DNA of 64,000 nt from Pycnopodia helianthoides (Eukaryota > Echinodermata > Asteroidea > Forcipulatida > Asteriidae): NCBI GenBank assembly GCA_032158295.1, contig CM063258.1, positions 9,380,583 through 9,444,582 of the forward strand, written 5' to 3'. The position numbers and the translations under genes were made by a program. Of this stretch, positions 41,101-50,917 are shown one piece after another (positions within the stretch are counted from its first letter, which is position 1; each line of letters starts with the position of its first letter). Under the pieces are notes generated by a model. That model saw only the letters and a program-made list of their open reading frames with translations, had not been told where the DNA came from and ran no database searches.

Positions 41101-44100
41101 AATAAATAAAAAGATAAAGAAAAGCTTATTTACAAGGTTAATTTCCCATTCCAGCAGTTCTTAGGTTTTTAACTTTTGTAAGTGACAGTAAACACTCCAT
41201 GGATGGAACGAAACTCCATTCAATACCTCAATATTTTAATAACTTCAAAGGGGATCTTCTCTAACAATGTTTTATAACATCAACAGGTCTCCGGTGCTCC
41301 TTACCAAGAGAGTAATTACGAAAAGTACACACTGTCTCAGAAATGTTCACACCATAGAGCACACGGAAACAATTTCCGAGATTTTGAATGCCTATGTATT
41401 GAGTTCTTGTTCATCAAAATATCCACTTCTAGCACTCCAGCACATAAGATATCACCAGGAGCCAGTCAAATCTGTTTTTTCGAAAGTTTTGCTCGAACAT
41501 CTTAGAGGCTCGTAACTAAAGACAGAGGACCAATTTTGACAGTTTCGTGAGCAGCAAGTCACCAGATTTACTTTAGAAGGCATGCACTACAAAAACCTCG
41601 TGGATTATTACTGAATCAATAAACACAAAACCTGACTTGAATCAAGTCTATGTTTAGTGGACTAATGGCGGAGGTTTAATATCCAACTAACCACATGTAT
41701 TAAGATATCTTTATGGTGCAAATTCGAATATGAAATAAGCTTTTACAATTGATAAATTCCTCAAATAAATATTAACAAATATCAACAAATGAAAATAAAT
41801 TCAAGAAATAAAACGAGACAGAATTGATTTAAAAGTTCGAACCTGTGGTTGCTGCTACAATTGTTGCTGCTTGAGTGGTTGCAGACTGAGTGGTGGAAGC
41901 CACTGTTGCTGGTGCTAAAGTGGTTGCAGCCACTGTTGTTGGTGCTGGTGTGGTTGCAGCTGCTGTGGTAGCTGCTTGAGTGGTTGCAGCTGGAGTGGTT
42001 GCAGCCACAGTTGTTGTGCTGGTGTGGTTGCAGCTGCTGTGGTAGCTGCTTGAGTGGTTGCAGCTGGAGTGGTTGCAGCCACTGTTGTTGGTGCTGGTGT
42101 GGTTGCTGCTACAGTGGTTGCTGATTGAGTGTTTGCAGCTTAGTGGTTGCAGCCACTGTTGTTGGTGCCGCTGTTGTTGGTGCTAAAGTGGTTTAGAGAA
42201 CAAGCAAAGTTAGCCCTCCTTGTTTGGCAGTATATCATATATGGCTCTATTTTTAGTAAGATTTTTGTGCGCTCTCACCAGCAGTGGCCAGCGCACTGTG
42301 CACCGAGGCATATAACCAAACAGACGTATGAAGCTCAACCACGAACACACAACCATGCACGGTCTAACTTTTTTCTTCTTATAAGCACCCGCAAAATAAA
42401 AAGCAGATAGTCTGGTGTTCCCGAAGATTTAGCCCGACAATGTGTATAAACAGAGCCTGGTTACTATTCCAATAAAAAAAGTTAGACACTTGAGGGGGCT
42501 ACTTCACTATCCTACTAAAATATTTTAAAAGCTCACCAGGTCATGTTACCCGGGCGAGCTTAGATTTTGAGCAGAATTACGTTCCGGTGCTCTACCAACT
42601 GAGCTAACCAAACTAGCCTTATGTTGGTGGTCTCCATGCTTTGTAGACATCATTCATCATTGTTTACAAAAATACAAAGTCAGTTTTCGGCCTTATGATA
42701 CAGTCATTTGACCAGTTCGGGATCATTGACCAGTTCCGGATCACTTCAACTTTGCAATGACCAAACAATTAAATTTACTGCTCTCATTACCAATTTCTGT
42801 TTCTACATGTGAAGAATAACATCCAATAAACCAACAAATCCAAAATAAGGTGCCAAACGTCATCGACAAATAAATTATGGCAATTTTTCTCAAGTTTGTC
42901 TGCGATATTGATCATTATTTTAAAATGTTGAAAAACGCTGTTAAAACTTCTCACCTTTAAAATTTGAATGCCACGGCGAATAACATTTATGTAATTGTAA
43001 AATGCTAAGAACGTGTCAAAAATATTTCATGTAAATACTGAGCAGTCGTCTTGGTTTTGTTTTAATAAATGAAATCGACTTTTGGGGGGCATCGTACCCT
43101 TAACCATTTCGGGATCACTCAACATCTCATTGCGTCAAATAGTGGTGCACTTAAGGTGAAATCATATGGCTGCAGTATAAATTTCATTTGGTGCTTTTAA
43201 GTAGATTACTTCAACAAATTATTGTAGTAATTTAGTTTTTTGGTGAGAAAAGGAAAGGTTTTGCTACTGTAAGAATAGAAATTCAGGTCAATGTTGTGCA
43301 TCACTTTTTCATTTGCCTTTGCTGTTGTTTTGAGTTTTTGTCGCTGTGTTTTTGCGCTGCTGTTGAAGACACTTCCATGACATTCACTGGAGAAAGGAAG
43401 TCAACCTCCATGCCAACACAATTCTGAAGTTTGTGTCCTTGAGAGACAGTTTTATGAATAGGAGTATGGGTTTGCAATAAAGGGCACGCTACTGATTCAG
43501 AATAGAATCAACCGATCCCGAACTGGTCAAACAGGTGACGATACTTTTCTCGAAGCCTCTTCAAAAGTATTAATCTTTTTTGGTCAGCGGATACTTGTTG
43601 AGTTTTATGACATGTTTAGGTAAACTGATCAACTTTTGTTTTAAGTTGTCAAAGAGATTGCAACAGAAAACAGTGTGAATTCAAAAAGTGATCCAGAACT
43701 GGTCAAACGACCTGATTTGTTCGATACGCCATGCAATGTTAGTGAATCGTTCCCAACTTCCTTTTTGTTTTGTGTATTCACCAAATCAACATAACGCAAC
43801 AAAATGAACGTATGAACAACTGCAAAAACACCAATAAACAGCTGACAACAACAATTAGTGATTCTCGAACGTGACCACTTTGACGAGCCCACCTTTATGA
43901 GAAAGTTAAAGGAACATTACAGAATTGGTAATTGTAAAATATACTTTTGATCACAGATTTACATAAAACTTACACGGTCTAATGATGATGACAGTAGAAA
44001 ACATCCTAGAAATATTTCTGTCTGAAATGCCATATTTGATGAGAAATAAATCAAACTAATTTCCGATTGGAGTTTATCGCTCACGAGCGTTTTATTCATG

Positions 44101-44496
44101 CATTGTATAACACATGCAAATTTGTAATCGGTTTTGCACTATTTTCTCGTGACCAGATGGCCGATCGATCTCAAACTTCTACAGGTTTGTCAGTTTATGT
44201 ATATGATGGATTATATAAAGTGCTTACACTGCCAGCGACTGTTTTGTTAGCAAAAACCAATTCTGTAATGTTCCTTTAAAGGGATTTAAACATTTTACTC
44301 TAAAAAAAAGGGTGACTTTTGAAGAGCCCCTTAAACAAATTTTAAGGAGTCTAAAGACAGAGAGGGAAAGCAAAAACTTACCAGCAGACTGAATAACTGC
44401 GAATAGGAAAAACGCAACCAGTAGGATCCGTCTGAAATTCACGCTGGTGAGACATCCTCTCGTACCCTGTATGGGACACCCGTTGACTTTCTCCAA
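28868..44496 (-). CDS. Gene A: mucin/EGF/SEA single-pass membrane protein without HYR domains (whole gene)
   Basis: Tandem copy of gene B. Coding order: signal peptide (44,382-44,496), five mucin exons (41,843-42,193; 39,424-41,084; 38,046-38,672; 37,369-37,920; 34,900-37,243), EGF (34,050-34,151), EGF (33,112-33,252), SEA (32,510-32,643 and 31,470-31,698), split EGF (30,522-30,611 and 29,611-29,690), TM and tail (28,868-29,129). All the HYR exons and five EGF exons of gene B are missing. This is the layout of a classical transmembrane mucin: a long Thr-rich O-glycosylated ectodomain above EGF-SEA-TM. Frame breaks occur in the signal exon, mucin exons, one EGF exon and the TM exon, mostly single bases. 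No named orthologue recognised. Confidence 0.78.
29611..29690 (-). CDS. Gene A exon: end of EGF plus stalk
   Basis: Phase 2 to 1 exon, 80 bp. CVSGYTGSNCG then a Thr/Ala stalk, one codon shorter than gene B through loss of one GCT repeat. In frame. Confidence 0.74.
30522..30611 (-). CDS. Gene A exon: first part of membrane-proximal EGF (one base short)
   Basis: Retains the DYPAFTYTCR end lost in gene B but lacks one G upstream (TGTAGAATGG where gene B has TGTGAGAATG), breaking CENGGTC. Length 90, expected 91. The two genes carry different breaks in this same exon. Confidence 0.68.
31040..31430. repeat. Intronic tandem repeat, expanded array
   Basis: About eight degenerate copies of a 45-60 bp unit (ACCTATGGTAAGGAAGAGGT with TGTTGACTAAAGTC). 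Only about three are present at the equivalent place in gene B (2,010-2,160). Confidence 0.75.
31470..31698 (-). CDS. Gene A exon: second half of SEA domain
   Basis: Phase 0 to 1, 229 bp, in frame. Keeps GIFLSPGSVITTLV, the SEA cleavage-like motif, unchanged from gene B, while seven residues differ elsewhere in the exon. Confidence 0.75.
32510..32643 (-). CDS. Gene A exon: first half of SEA domain
   Basis: Phase 1 to 0, 134 bp, in frame: FQRSITITLRVLGVNGTAVN and KQFLKIVAIV. Eleven bases differ from gene B's exon 3,553-3,686. Confidence 0.7.
33112..33252 (-). CDS. Gene A exon: EGF-like domain
   Basis: A 141-bp phase 1-1 exon: SDPCVSTPNLCNGVGEYC, GYTCECNALDNFVK and a final Cys. In frame, two codons shorter than gene B's. 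Confidence 0.78.
34050..34151 (-). CDS. Gene A exon: EGF-like domain
   Basis: A 102-bp phase 1-1 exon: CTLDSSSCLNGGTFD, CECICPTGISGITC. Intact and nearly identical to gene B's 5,846-5,947. In gene A it directly follows the mucin block. Confidence 0.82.
34280..34395 (-). mobile_element. SINE fragment shared with gene B
   Basis: Same sequence and position as 6,085-6,195 in gene B (GAGTACCCATTTACCCTGGG). Confidence 0.6.
34543..34602. other. Junction where gene A lacks 13.3 kb of gene B
   Basis: Left of here gene A follows gene B up to about 6,394 (GACATATTTTATTGGC). Right of here it follows gene B from about 19,670 (GACTTTTGAGGGCATGCACT side). Between lie about 60 bp including an isolated 28-bp mucin fragment (GCTGCTTGAGTGGTTGCAGC), probably a repair scar. 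Confidence 0.75.
34900..37243 (-). CDS. Gene A mucin exon 5 (2.3 kb, the longest)
   Basis: Standard mucin exon boundaries. The 5' half in coding order (37,243 to about 36,150) is cleanly in frame for about 365 residues of VAATTQAPTTVAATT-type repeats, arranged in higher-order units of about 120 bp containing a GTPTT or GAATT variant. The half at 34,980-36,150 has frequent single-base losses that break the frame. Extremely Thr/Ala-rich, with no Cys in frame: an O-glycosylation domain. Confidence 0.75.
37369..37920 (-). CDS. Gene A mucin exon 4
   Basis: A 552-bp phase 1-1 exon, fully open, of Thr/Ala/Val repeats (APTTVAATTQAATTVAATT). Its 3' part resembles the matching part of exon 5 closely, so the two exons are recent copies. 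Confidence 0.82.
38046..38672 (-). CDS. Gene A mucin exon 3
   Basis: A 627-bp phase 1-1 exon, fully open. Repeat variants differ from exons 4 and 5 (TTAAATTPAPTTVAATTLAP), grouping it with exon 2. Confidence 0.82.
38815..38990. mobile_element. MITE family 2 fragment
   Basis: Contains TTTATAACATCAACAGGTCTCCGGTGCTC, related to 50,470-50,500 inside the family 2 MITE. A copy at 41,220-41,420 sits in the neighbouring mucin intron, so it spread with the exon cassette. Confidence 0.55.
39424..41084 (-). CDS. Gene A mucin exon 2
   Basis: A 1,661-bp mucin exon open in two long frames that meet near 40,290. There one C is missing (GCAGCACTG instead of GCAGCCACTG), consistent with a single-base loss. 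Repeats include TTVAVTTQAPTTVAATT and TTAAATTPAPTT. Confidence 0.75.
41843..42193 (-). CDS. Gene A mucin exon 1 (5'-truncated, frame-broken)
   Basis: The downstream end has the standard mucin donor, but the upstream end lacks the usual acceptor: repeat sequence runs directly into intron DNA (AGAGAACAAGCAAAGTTAGC) found at 20,393 in gene B. TTTAG at about 42,188 could serve as a weak acceptor. Several one-base losses. It may be skipped. Confidence 0.45.
42702..43711. mobile_element. Non-autonomous TIR DNA transposon, about 1 kb
   Basis: Ends are inverted: GTCATTTGACCAGTTCGGGA at left and the complement GAACTGGTCAAACGAC at right. Extra subterminal copies of GACCAGTTCCGGATCA lie at 42,719 and 43,515. 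It is absent from gene B, where the flanks are contiguous near 21,480 (TTATGATACTACCTGATTTG). No coding frame. Confidence 0.8.
43916..44279. mobile_element. TTAA-flanked MITE, family 3
   Basis: Body 43,920-44,275 with AGGAACATTACAGAATTGGT ends between two TTAA. Gene B has the empty site near 21,781 (GAAAATTAAAGGGAATTAAA). In the first intron of gene A. Confidence 0.87.
44382..44496 (-). CDS. Gene A first coding exon: signal peptide
   Basis: The same ILLVAFFLFAVIQSA core and phase 1 GTAAGT donor as gene B. One extra G (ACGGATCC) puts the MSHQREFQ start out of frame; instead an ATG at 44,496 opens the frame with a longer N-terminus (MEKVNGCPIQGTRG). Whether the extra base is real decides which start is used. 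Confidence 0.7.
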
Positions 44497-45280
44497 TGAA
44501 AACCTTTGACTATCGTATACCGTCGTTCTAATACTTCAGCTGTATCCACTGAGAAGGTGCTTGTCTTTCACCACGAACCGACCGAAATAATCAAATAATT
44601 CCTCCGTCCTTATGTTTGCAAAGAAGTTGTCAGAATGAACCTATAGTATCAAGGACGGGCATTAAACCCCCAAAATATGTGGTGCGGGCGTTTCCCTTGA
44701 AAACACTCCAGCGGATTGCCCTGATTGGTCAGTTCTACATGACGTCATCTTGTTCGCTCAATGTCAAGTTTTAACAATACGGACAACCGAGAGCAGGCGT
44801 GTAATGAAAACTACACTGTGGAAATAGGGGACAATGCTTGCGGAAGTGGGCAAACTATGGTAACGTGTTTGTTTGAGATCAGAATCAAATTATTGCGAAA
44901 TAAAGTAGGATTTGAAACTTTGCATGGTGGGGATACAATCTAGAAAGGTGTGCAAAATAATCTCTCCATAAGTTGTGACGGTTGTGAAAAACAGGTGGTT
45001 TGACAAATTAACAATTTGACGTTTAGATAAGTACTCTCTGTCAGTAGAATGAGAGGTTCAGCCCATATTAAATGATGAATGTGAAAGAATGTGAACTCAA
45101 GTGCAGTCTCGCATGCCAGAACAACACTGCTACCAATAATCCAATATGTATTATTATTATTGTTGTTTTGTGGTCGATTGGGTGTTTGTATATTATTTTA
45201 CATACATTTTGTGTTTCTCTATTAAGTATTTACTTTTTAAAATACATGTATCGTAGGTCTATTCTTTTTTGTTTATACAA

Positions 45281-45296
45281 CAACAACAGCAGCAGC

Positions 45297-45339
<43 letters not shown>

Positions 45340-45350
45340 GCAACAACAGC

Positions 45351-45383
<33 letters not shown>

Positions 45384-45410
45384 AACAACAACAACAACGA
45401 CAACAACAAC

Positions 45411-45446
<36 letters not shown>

Positions 45447-45472
45447 CACAACAGCAACAACAACAAAAAACT
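45281..45472. repeat. (CAA)n microsatellite
   Basis: About 190 bp of CAA with occasional CAG and ACA interruptions in gene A's 5' flank. Gene B has a much shorter run at 23,330-23,360. Poly-Asn, poly-Gln and poly-Leu frames across it are artefacts. Confidence 0.95.
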
Positions 45473-46082
45473 GGCCACGATAACAAGGCAATTAATTAAT
45501 ACCTATATATAATAATATTATATCGTCGTTCCTCGGGCACGAAACAATCACAAAATAGTGTTTACACAGAAATATACATTTTGTTGCTTTTCCACTCCTT
45601 TGTTTCTCGACGGGAACTTAACAACAGACTGATATTGAAACTTCTTTTTGGATTGGGAAATCGCAAATTCGGGACAAAAATTTCCACGACTGTTGTAACG
45701 TAGGCCTACACTATAGCCCACAACAACAAGTTCAAGTCAATCGTAAACAGTGGAACGCCCTTCCAATTCAATACTTTGTGTAAAAGGGCGGTAAATGAGT
45801 TTTCATTGACGCTGGTATAGGGTAACGGAAGGTGAATGCCACATGGTGCTGGGCGCTGTTGACCTTGTTCCGTGTATTTCAGTGGCGATGTCGGTTGCGA
45901 AAGTTTATTACGGAGCCACAGGTGAATTTGCGACCAAATTCACCCATCCCAATAAAAATATTGACAGCTGCGTCCGAATGGAGCGACCGTCTGCGGCCAA
46001 CACTAAGTTATGACAGGGGATATATTATAATTCCTCTCATCTTAGGTGGCGGTGGTGGTGGGGGGGGGGGGGGGTGGTGGTA

Positions 46083-46226
46083 GACCCCTTGCATATGACA
46101 TAACAAGCTCAAACAATACCCTCGAAGGAAGACTTATCATTGGCTGAGAGTTGTGCGTCGATGTACGCACTTGCGCGTTTCCATTCTTTGACTTCGGCGA
46201 TGGCGGCCTACTATATGCAAGGGGTC
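46083..46226. mobile_element. GACCCCTTG foldback element
   Basis: 144 bp between GACCCCTTGCATATG and TATATGCAAGGGGTC, almost perfect inverted ends. Shared position with gene B's 24,023-24,199. Confidence 0.75.
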
Positions 46227-47409
46227 CTAATTCCCAGCAGCAGTAAAAACGATGTGTATAAAGACACAGTACGCCACAATCACTTCTCGAGTAGCAAAAC
46301 TCCAATCCCCTTGAGACCACTTTTTGACAATTTTATTCTGTGGTGTATATGAAGCTTTTATTTTAATTTTGTGGATAGCGTATTTCGGATATCTTGAAGT
46401 ATATGCCTAAATCTATTTTGGAAGGAGTGTTGGATCTGAGAAGAGCCGTTGATTTGAATCATTGATTAAAGTACCTGGCAAGGCAGACCACTTCTTTGGA
46501 AAAGAGCAAGTTTGAGTTTGTCGGGAAAGAAAGTTGACTGATGAGCAATTTGCTTACTGGACTCTCCCGCCGGGTAGAAATTGACCCGGATTCCGTGTCT
46601 CGTTGGGCCAGAGTGACCCGAAATATGTATCAAAATTACTCAAAAATGGGTCAAACTGACGCATCCGAGGCAAAATCCCATTTTTGACCAGTTTTCGGGT
46701 CACACATGACAACGGCGATTAGTGCCGCAATAGACCTTTCTTTTGCAACGTCCACAGCCCGAGTTTTTGCCAACCGAGGTCGGAAAACTATGGAAAGCCA
46801 CAAATGTAAAACAGAAACAGATAGCCACAGTTTTTAACAATGTTACACAAATATTCAAAAATAGTGTTGAATTTGTTGGAAACAAAGCAACCAATCATGA
46901 GAGGTACTTTGCTTAAGTGAAGGTTTGCAGAAAATGTTGAATTTTGTTGAAACATCTGTTAACACGATTGAGTGTTTTGCTAATATTCGGCCTTCCATGC
47001 CAAACAGCGCGGTTTGTTGATCAACAAAAGAAAGTTCTATACCCATTGGGGGCTTCCTGCAACATTTCTTCCCATTTCACAATAAATTGCAAGCATCATC
47101 AAGTTTAGGCAAATTTCACGCTTTGTGGCCAAACAAAGCTTCCATCCAACCGTCTGGTATGATTTCTTTGTAATATTTGGATTTTACACGATGGCTGTTT
47201 TCTATAGTCTTTTGTCACTCCATGAACCTTGTTTGGGTGTAGCCAAAAACTTGGGCTTAGCAAGGTTTTTCATTGAACTGGAACAATGGAGTAGGGTGAG
47301 ATTATGAAAAGAAGAAAATAAAAGGCGCGGCCATTCCGGTGCTGTATATTGATTTACGTAGTCAAACCGAGGTCAATTAGCTTCCATTACTTAAATAGGT
47401 TTTCGGTCG

Positions 47410-48900
47410 ATTGCACCCCCAAATTTAGATTTAAAATATAAAAAAAATCTTTTTATAGATGAGAAAGTTCTAAGCTTTCATTTAAGGTGTTGCACACAAA
47501 CAAATCCACCAATGATAAGTGGTATAAACAATATTAAAAATGAATTATTGTCGGGATCCCGAAATATCTTCAGCCATTTACAAACAATGTCTCATGTATT
47601 TTCTGCTTTGTCATTTGGCATATGCGAAAGTTTTTACTTTTTTTCGTTTTGAAAAAAATGCTCGTTCAGAGGGGGGGGGGGGAAACAAAAATTGCGACAA
47701 TTGGCTATGCAACTTTCTATCACTGTACACAAAAAGCTTAAAACAAAATTATGAATGAAGAGAGAGAAAAAAAGAAAGAAAAAAAACCCCAGATACTTTA
47801 CCAACTAATTAACTGGCAATAGCAAAATGTTAATGAATTCCCGCCCTCTGATGTTAATTTTACACAATACAGGCAGCCTGTGAAAATTTCATCCAATTAA
47901 GTGTCCTCGTTTGTAATGAAAACAACAAAAACTGTTTATGATTTGCAATTAAAAAACAAAAATATAGCATTTCCAAGCAAAAAAAAATTAAAGGGAATTA
48001 AAGGGACTACTTTACACCATGCAAGTCATTTGTAAATCGATGATACTTATCTCGCCAATGTCGTGCACACCCTATTATTATTATCATTTTGTTAAATACA
48101 AATATTGTACAGGCGTTAAACTTCATGAAGCTCTTAAACACAAAATGCTTAGCACAGACAAATCTTGCTTAACAGAAACACGTTACCAGCGATAATATCA
48201 TGTAATGTAAATTGTTTGTGACTGGTGTCCTTCTGGTTTTGCTTACTGTATATCATTCTCGTATGGTTCCCAGCTAACGTTACTAAACACATTCACTTGA
48301 TAATAAAAAATATTAGCAACTTCAGATTAATGTCTTTTTTCTGAGAAGTTCTGGAAATCACATATAAATATTTTCAATTTAGTTTAAAAAAAAATTAAAT
48401 CAGGAGTACGATTGTGACAACAAATAAATAAATAAATCCTGACAATTTGTGAACAGTTCCATCTTGGTGTGGTAATGAAGCCCATTGATTATGCAATATG
48501 TTACAGTTTAGAGGTTTACAGACCCTCTACATCATTACAATTAGATATCTAAAGGTCTCATAACAAGGGCCTAGTCATTTATCTATATGTAACAATTTTG
48601 CCTCTTTCAGGAAAATCTAATGATGCAGGAAAACCAACGAAAAATTAATGAAATCAGGACAAATCCTGACAAATCACACATATTTGTTTATTAACACATA
48701 TTTTAATGAAACTTCATCTTGGCCATTTTTTTAAAAATTACTTTGTAATGCTTCCATGTAGAAAATGAGGAATCCGGGTAACATTTTGCAAACATGAAGG
48801 AGTAAAACAATGGGAGACAGCTTAATATTTGTGAGTTTTTTTTTACACTCTATGATTTTATTTAACCAGGAATGCTGTTGAATAAAAAAATAAAAAGTTG
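47410..48900. other. AT-rich intergenic DNA
   Basis: Beyond the end of the A/B duplication. Contains homopolymers and scattered short repeats; I see no exon, RNA gene or clear transposon. Confidence 0.6.
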
Positions 48901-48909
48901 CATCCCTGT

Positions 48910-49310
48910 TTAGGGTGATCCTTCTGCTGCCGCTCCCCAGGTTGTATTGTAAACTTGGGTGTGATCCCTGGCTATTAATGACAGTTACATGCTGTATGGC
49001 TTCTGACTGGCACCCTGAACGAAGGTATTGACAAAATAGGGTGACCGTCAACATTAGGGCTAGATAGCTCAGTTGGTAGAGCACCAGCACGTTCATCGGA
49101 GGTCACTCATTCTTTTGCACACCCCTTTGTGGGGACTTCCTATTGTTGTTCTATTATTCCCTTTTCTAAAGAATTCCCTTGTGGGACCCAGTTTGGTTAA
49201 ACAAAGAAAAACATTGTGGGGACATTGTGCAAAAGTCCCACAACCCTGTGTGTGGCTACCCACAGGTTCAAGTCCGCTCTAGTAAAACAAACTTTGTTCA
49301 ACCCAAAGTT
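48910..49310 (+). mobile_element. SINE-like element with internal tRNA-like part, interrupted
   Basis: Begins GGTGATCCTTCTGCTGCCGC and is followed by a tRNA-like block (GCTAGATAGCTCAGTTGGTA; CAGGTTCAAGTCCGCTCTAG) and a TTTGTTCAACC tail. The same order occurs on the other strand at 55,215-55,447. About 145 bp of unrelated sequence (49,105-49,250) splits the tRNA-like part between the anticodon region and the T arm. Confidence 0.65.
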
Positions 49311-49490
49311 ATTTAAAATTTACCCAGTCAGTTTCCCTTGTGGTTTATTACTAGATATACAAAGAAATGTGGTATCATACAATCAGACAATAATTTAATC
49401 AGGAAACGAAAAGGTAAGTTTTACAAACAAAGTAATGGAATGTTGTTCCACAAAGAAATACTAGTATAATAGAATATTTGTAAATATCGA

Positions 49491-50016
49491 GACCCCTTGC
49501 ATATACATGTAATATCACAACCTCAACCACTCACTGTGGTCAAAGGAAGACTTATCATTGGTTAAAGGAACATTACAGAATTGGTAAGAAAAAAACTTGT
49601 TAAATATACTTTTTGATCACAGATTTACATAAAACTTGCACGGTCTAATGATGATGATAGTAGAAAACATCCCTTGAAATATTTCTGTCTGAAATGCCAT
49701 ATTTGATGAGAAATCAATAAACTAATTTTCCGATTGGAGTTTTATTCATTTGTTGAATCTATATGATTTCATGCAAAATGTGTAATCGGTTTTTCACTAT
49801 TTTCTTGTGACCCAGATGGCCGATCGATCTCAAACTTCTACAGGTTTGTCAGTTTATGTGTATGGTGGATTAGATAAAGTGCTTACACTGCCAACAACTG
49901 TTTTGTTAGCAAAAACCAATTCTGTAATGTTCCTTTAAGAGTTGTGCGTAGAGCGTACACAAACATTCACATTTCTATTGTTTTGACCTCAGCGATGGCG
50001 GCCTATGCAAGGGATC
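49491..50016. mobile_element. GACCCCTTG foldback element with nested TTAA MITE
   Basis: Ends GACCCCTTGCATATAC and GGCCTATGCAAGGGATC. The interior motif CATTGGCTGAGAGTTGTGCG is split: CATTGG at 49,556, TTAA, a complete family 3 MITE (49,566-49,934), TTAA, then GAGTTGTGCG. Confidence 0.8.
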
Positions 50017-50163
50017 TGTTAAACGAAAGAGCTGTATCCAGTTATCTATTTTTCATGCCAGGAATGAAACAGTTAAACTGTCAGATTATTGATAATTTTC
50101 ACTGATGCATGCAGCGAGTAAGCAACAGCAGGTAGATGTAAAGATTACAGCTTCACTTCCATC

Positions 50164-50566
50164 TTAAAGACACTGGACACCTTTGGTAATTGTCAAAGAC
50201 CAGTCTTCTCACTTGGTGTATCTCAACATATGCACAAAATAACACACCTGTGAAAATTTGAACTAAATTGGTCGTCGAAGTTGCGAGATAATAATGGAAG
50301 AAAAAACACCCTTGTCCATGCTGTCACACGAAGTTGTATGCTTTCAGATGCTTGATTTCAATTTCGAGACCTCACGCGTGAGGTCTCAAAATCAATTCAA
50401 ATATTTTACTGAGAAATTACTTCTTTCTAAAAAACTACGTTACTTCAGAGGGAGTCCATTCTCACAATGTTTTATACTATCAACAGCTCTCCATTGCTCG
50501 TTACGAAGTAAGTTTTTATGCAAACAATTATTTTGAGTAATTACCAATAGTGTCCAGTGCCTTTAA
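50164..50566. mobile_element. TTAA-flanked MITE, family 2
   Basis: Body 50,168-50,562 with inverted ends (AGACACTGGACACCTTTGGT; the right end reads ACCAATAGTGTCCAGTGCCT) between TTAA at 50,164 and 50,563. Confidence 0.85.
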
Positions 50567-50917
50567 AGGCAGTGGATACTTTTGGTCATTACTCAAGAAA
50601 TACATTACCATAAAAACTTACTTGGTAAGAAGCACCCGAGAGCTGCTGATAGTATAAAGCACTGTGAGAAATGACTCCCTCTGAAGTAATTGTAGTTTTT
50701 GAGAAAGAGGTAATTTCTCACACAAATATTTGAATCTGAGATTTGAAAGCACACATGTCTGGGCAACAAGAGTTTTTTTCTCTCATTATTTTCTTGCAAC
50801 TTTTGATGACCAATTGAGCTCCAATTTTTACAGGTTTGTTATTTGATGCATATGTTGGGATACATCAAGTGAAGATACTAGTCTTTGACAACTACCAAAA
50901 GTATACCCTGCCTTTAA
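50563..50917. mobile_element. TTAA-flanked MITE, family 2 relative, inverted
   Basis: Body 50,567-50,913 starting AGGCAGTGGATACTTTTGGT and ending CCAAAAGTATACCCTGCCT, bounded by TTAA at 50,563 and 50,914. It lies in the opposite orientation to the preceding MITE and shares its TTAA. Confidence 0.85.

Noticed and set aside
45072..45512. Poly-Asn, poly-Leu, poly-Cys and poly-Val open frames
   Set aside because: All are translations of a (CAA)n microsatellite with no splice or homology support.
49052..49310. tRNA gene
   Set aside because: A- and B-box-like parts are present, but the stem regions mismatch, about 145 bp interrupts the body, and the flanks are shared with other dispersed copies; SINE.
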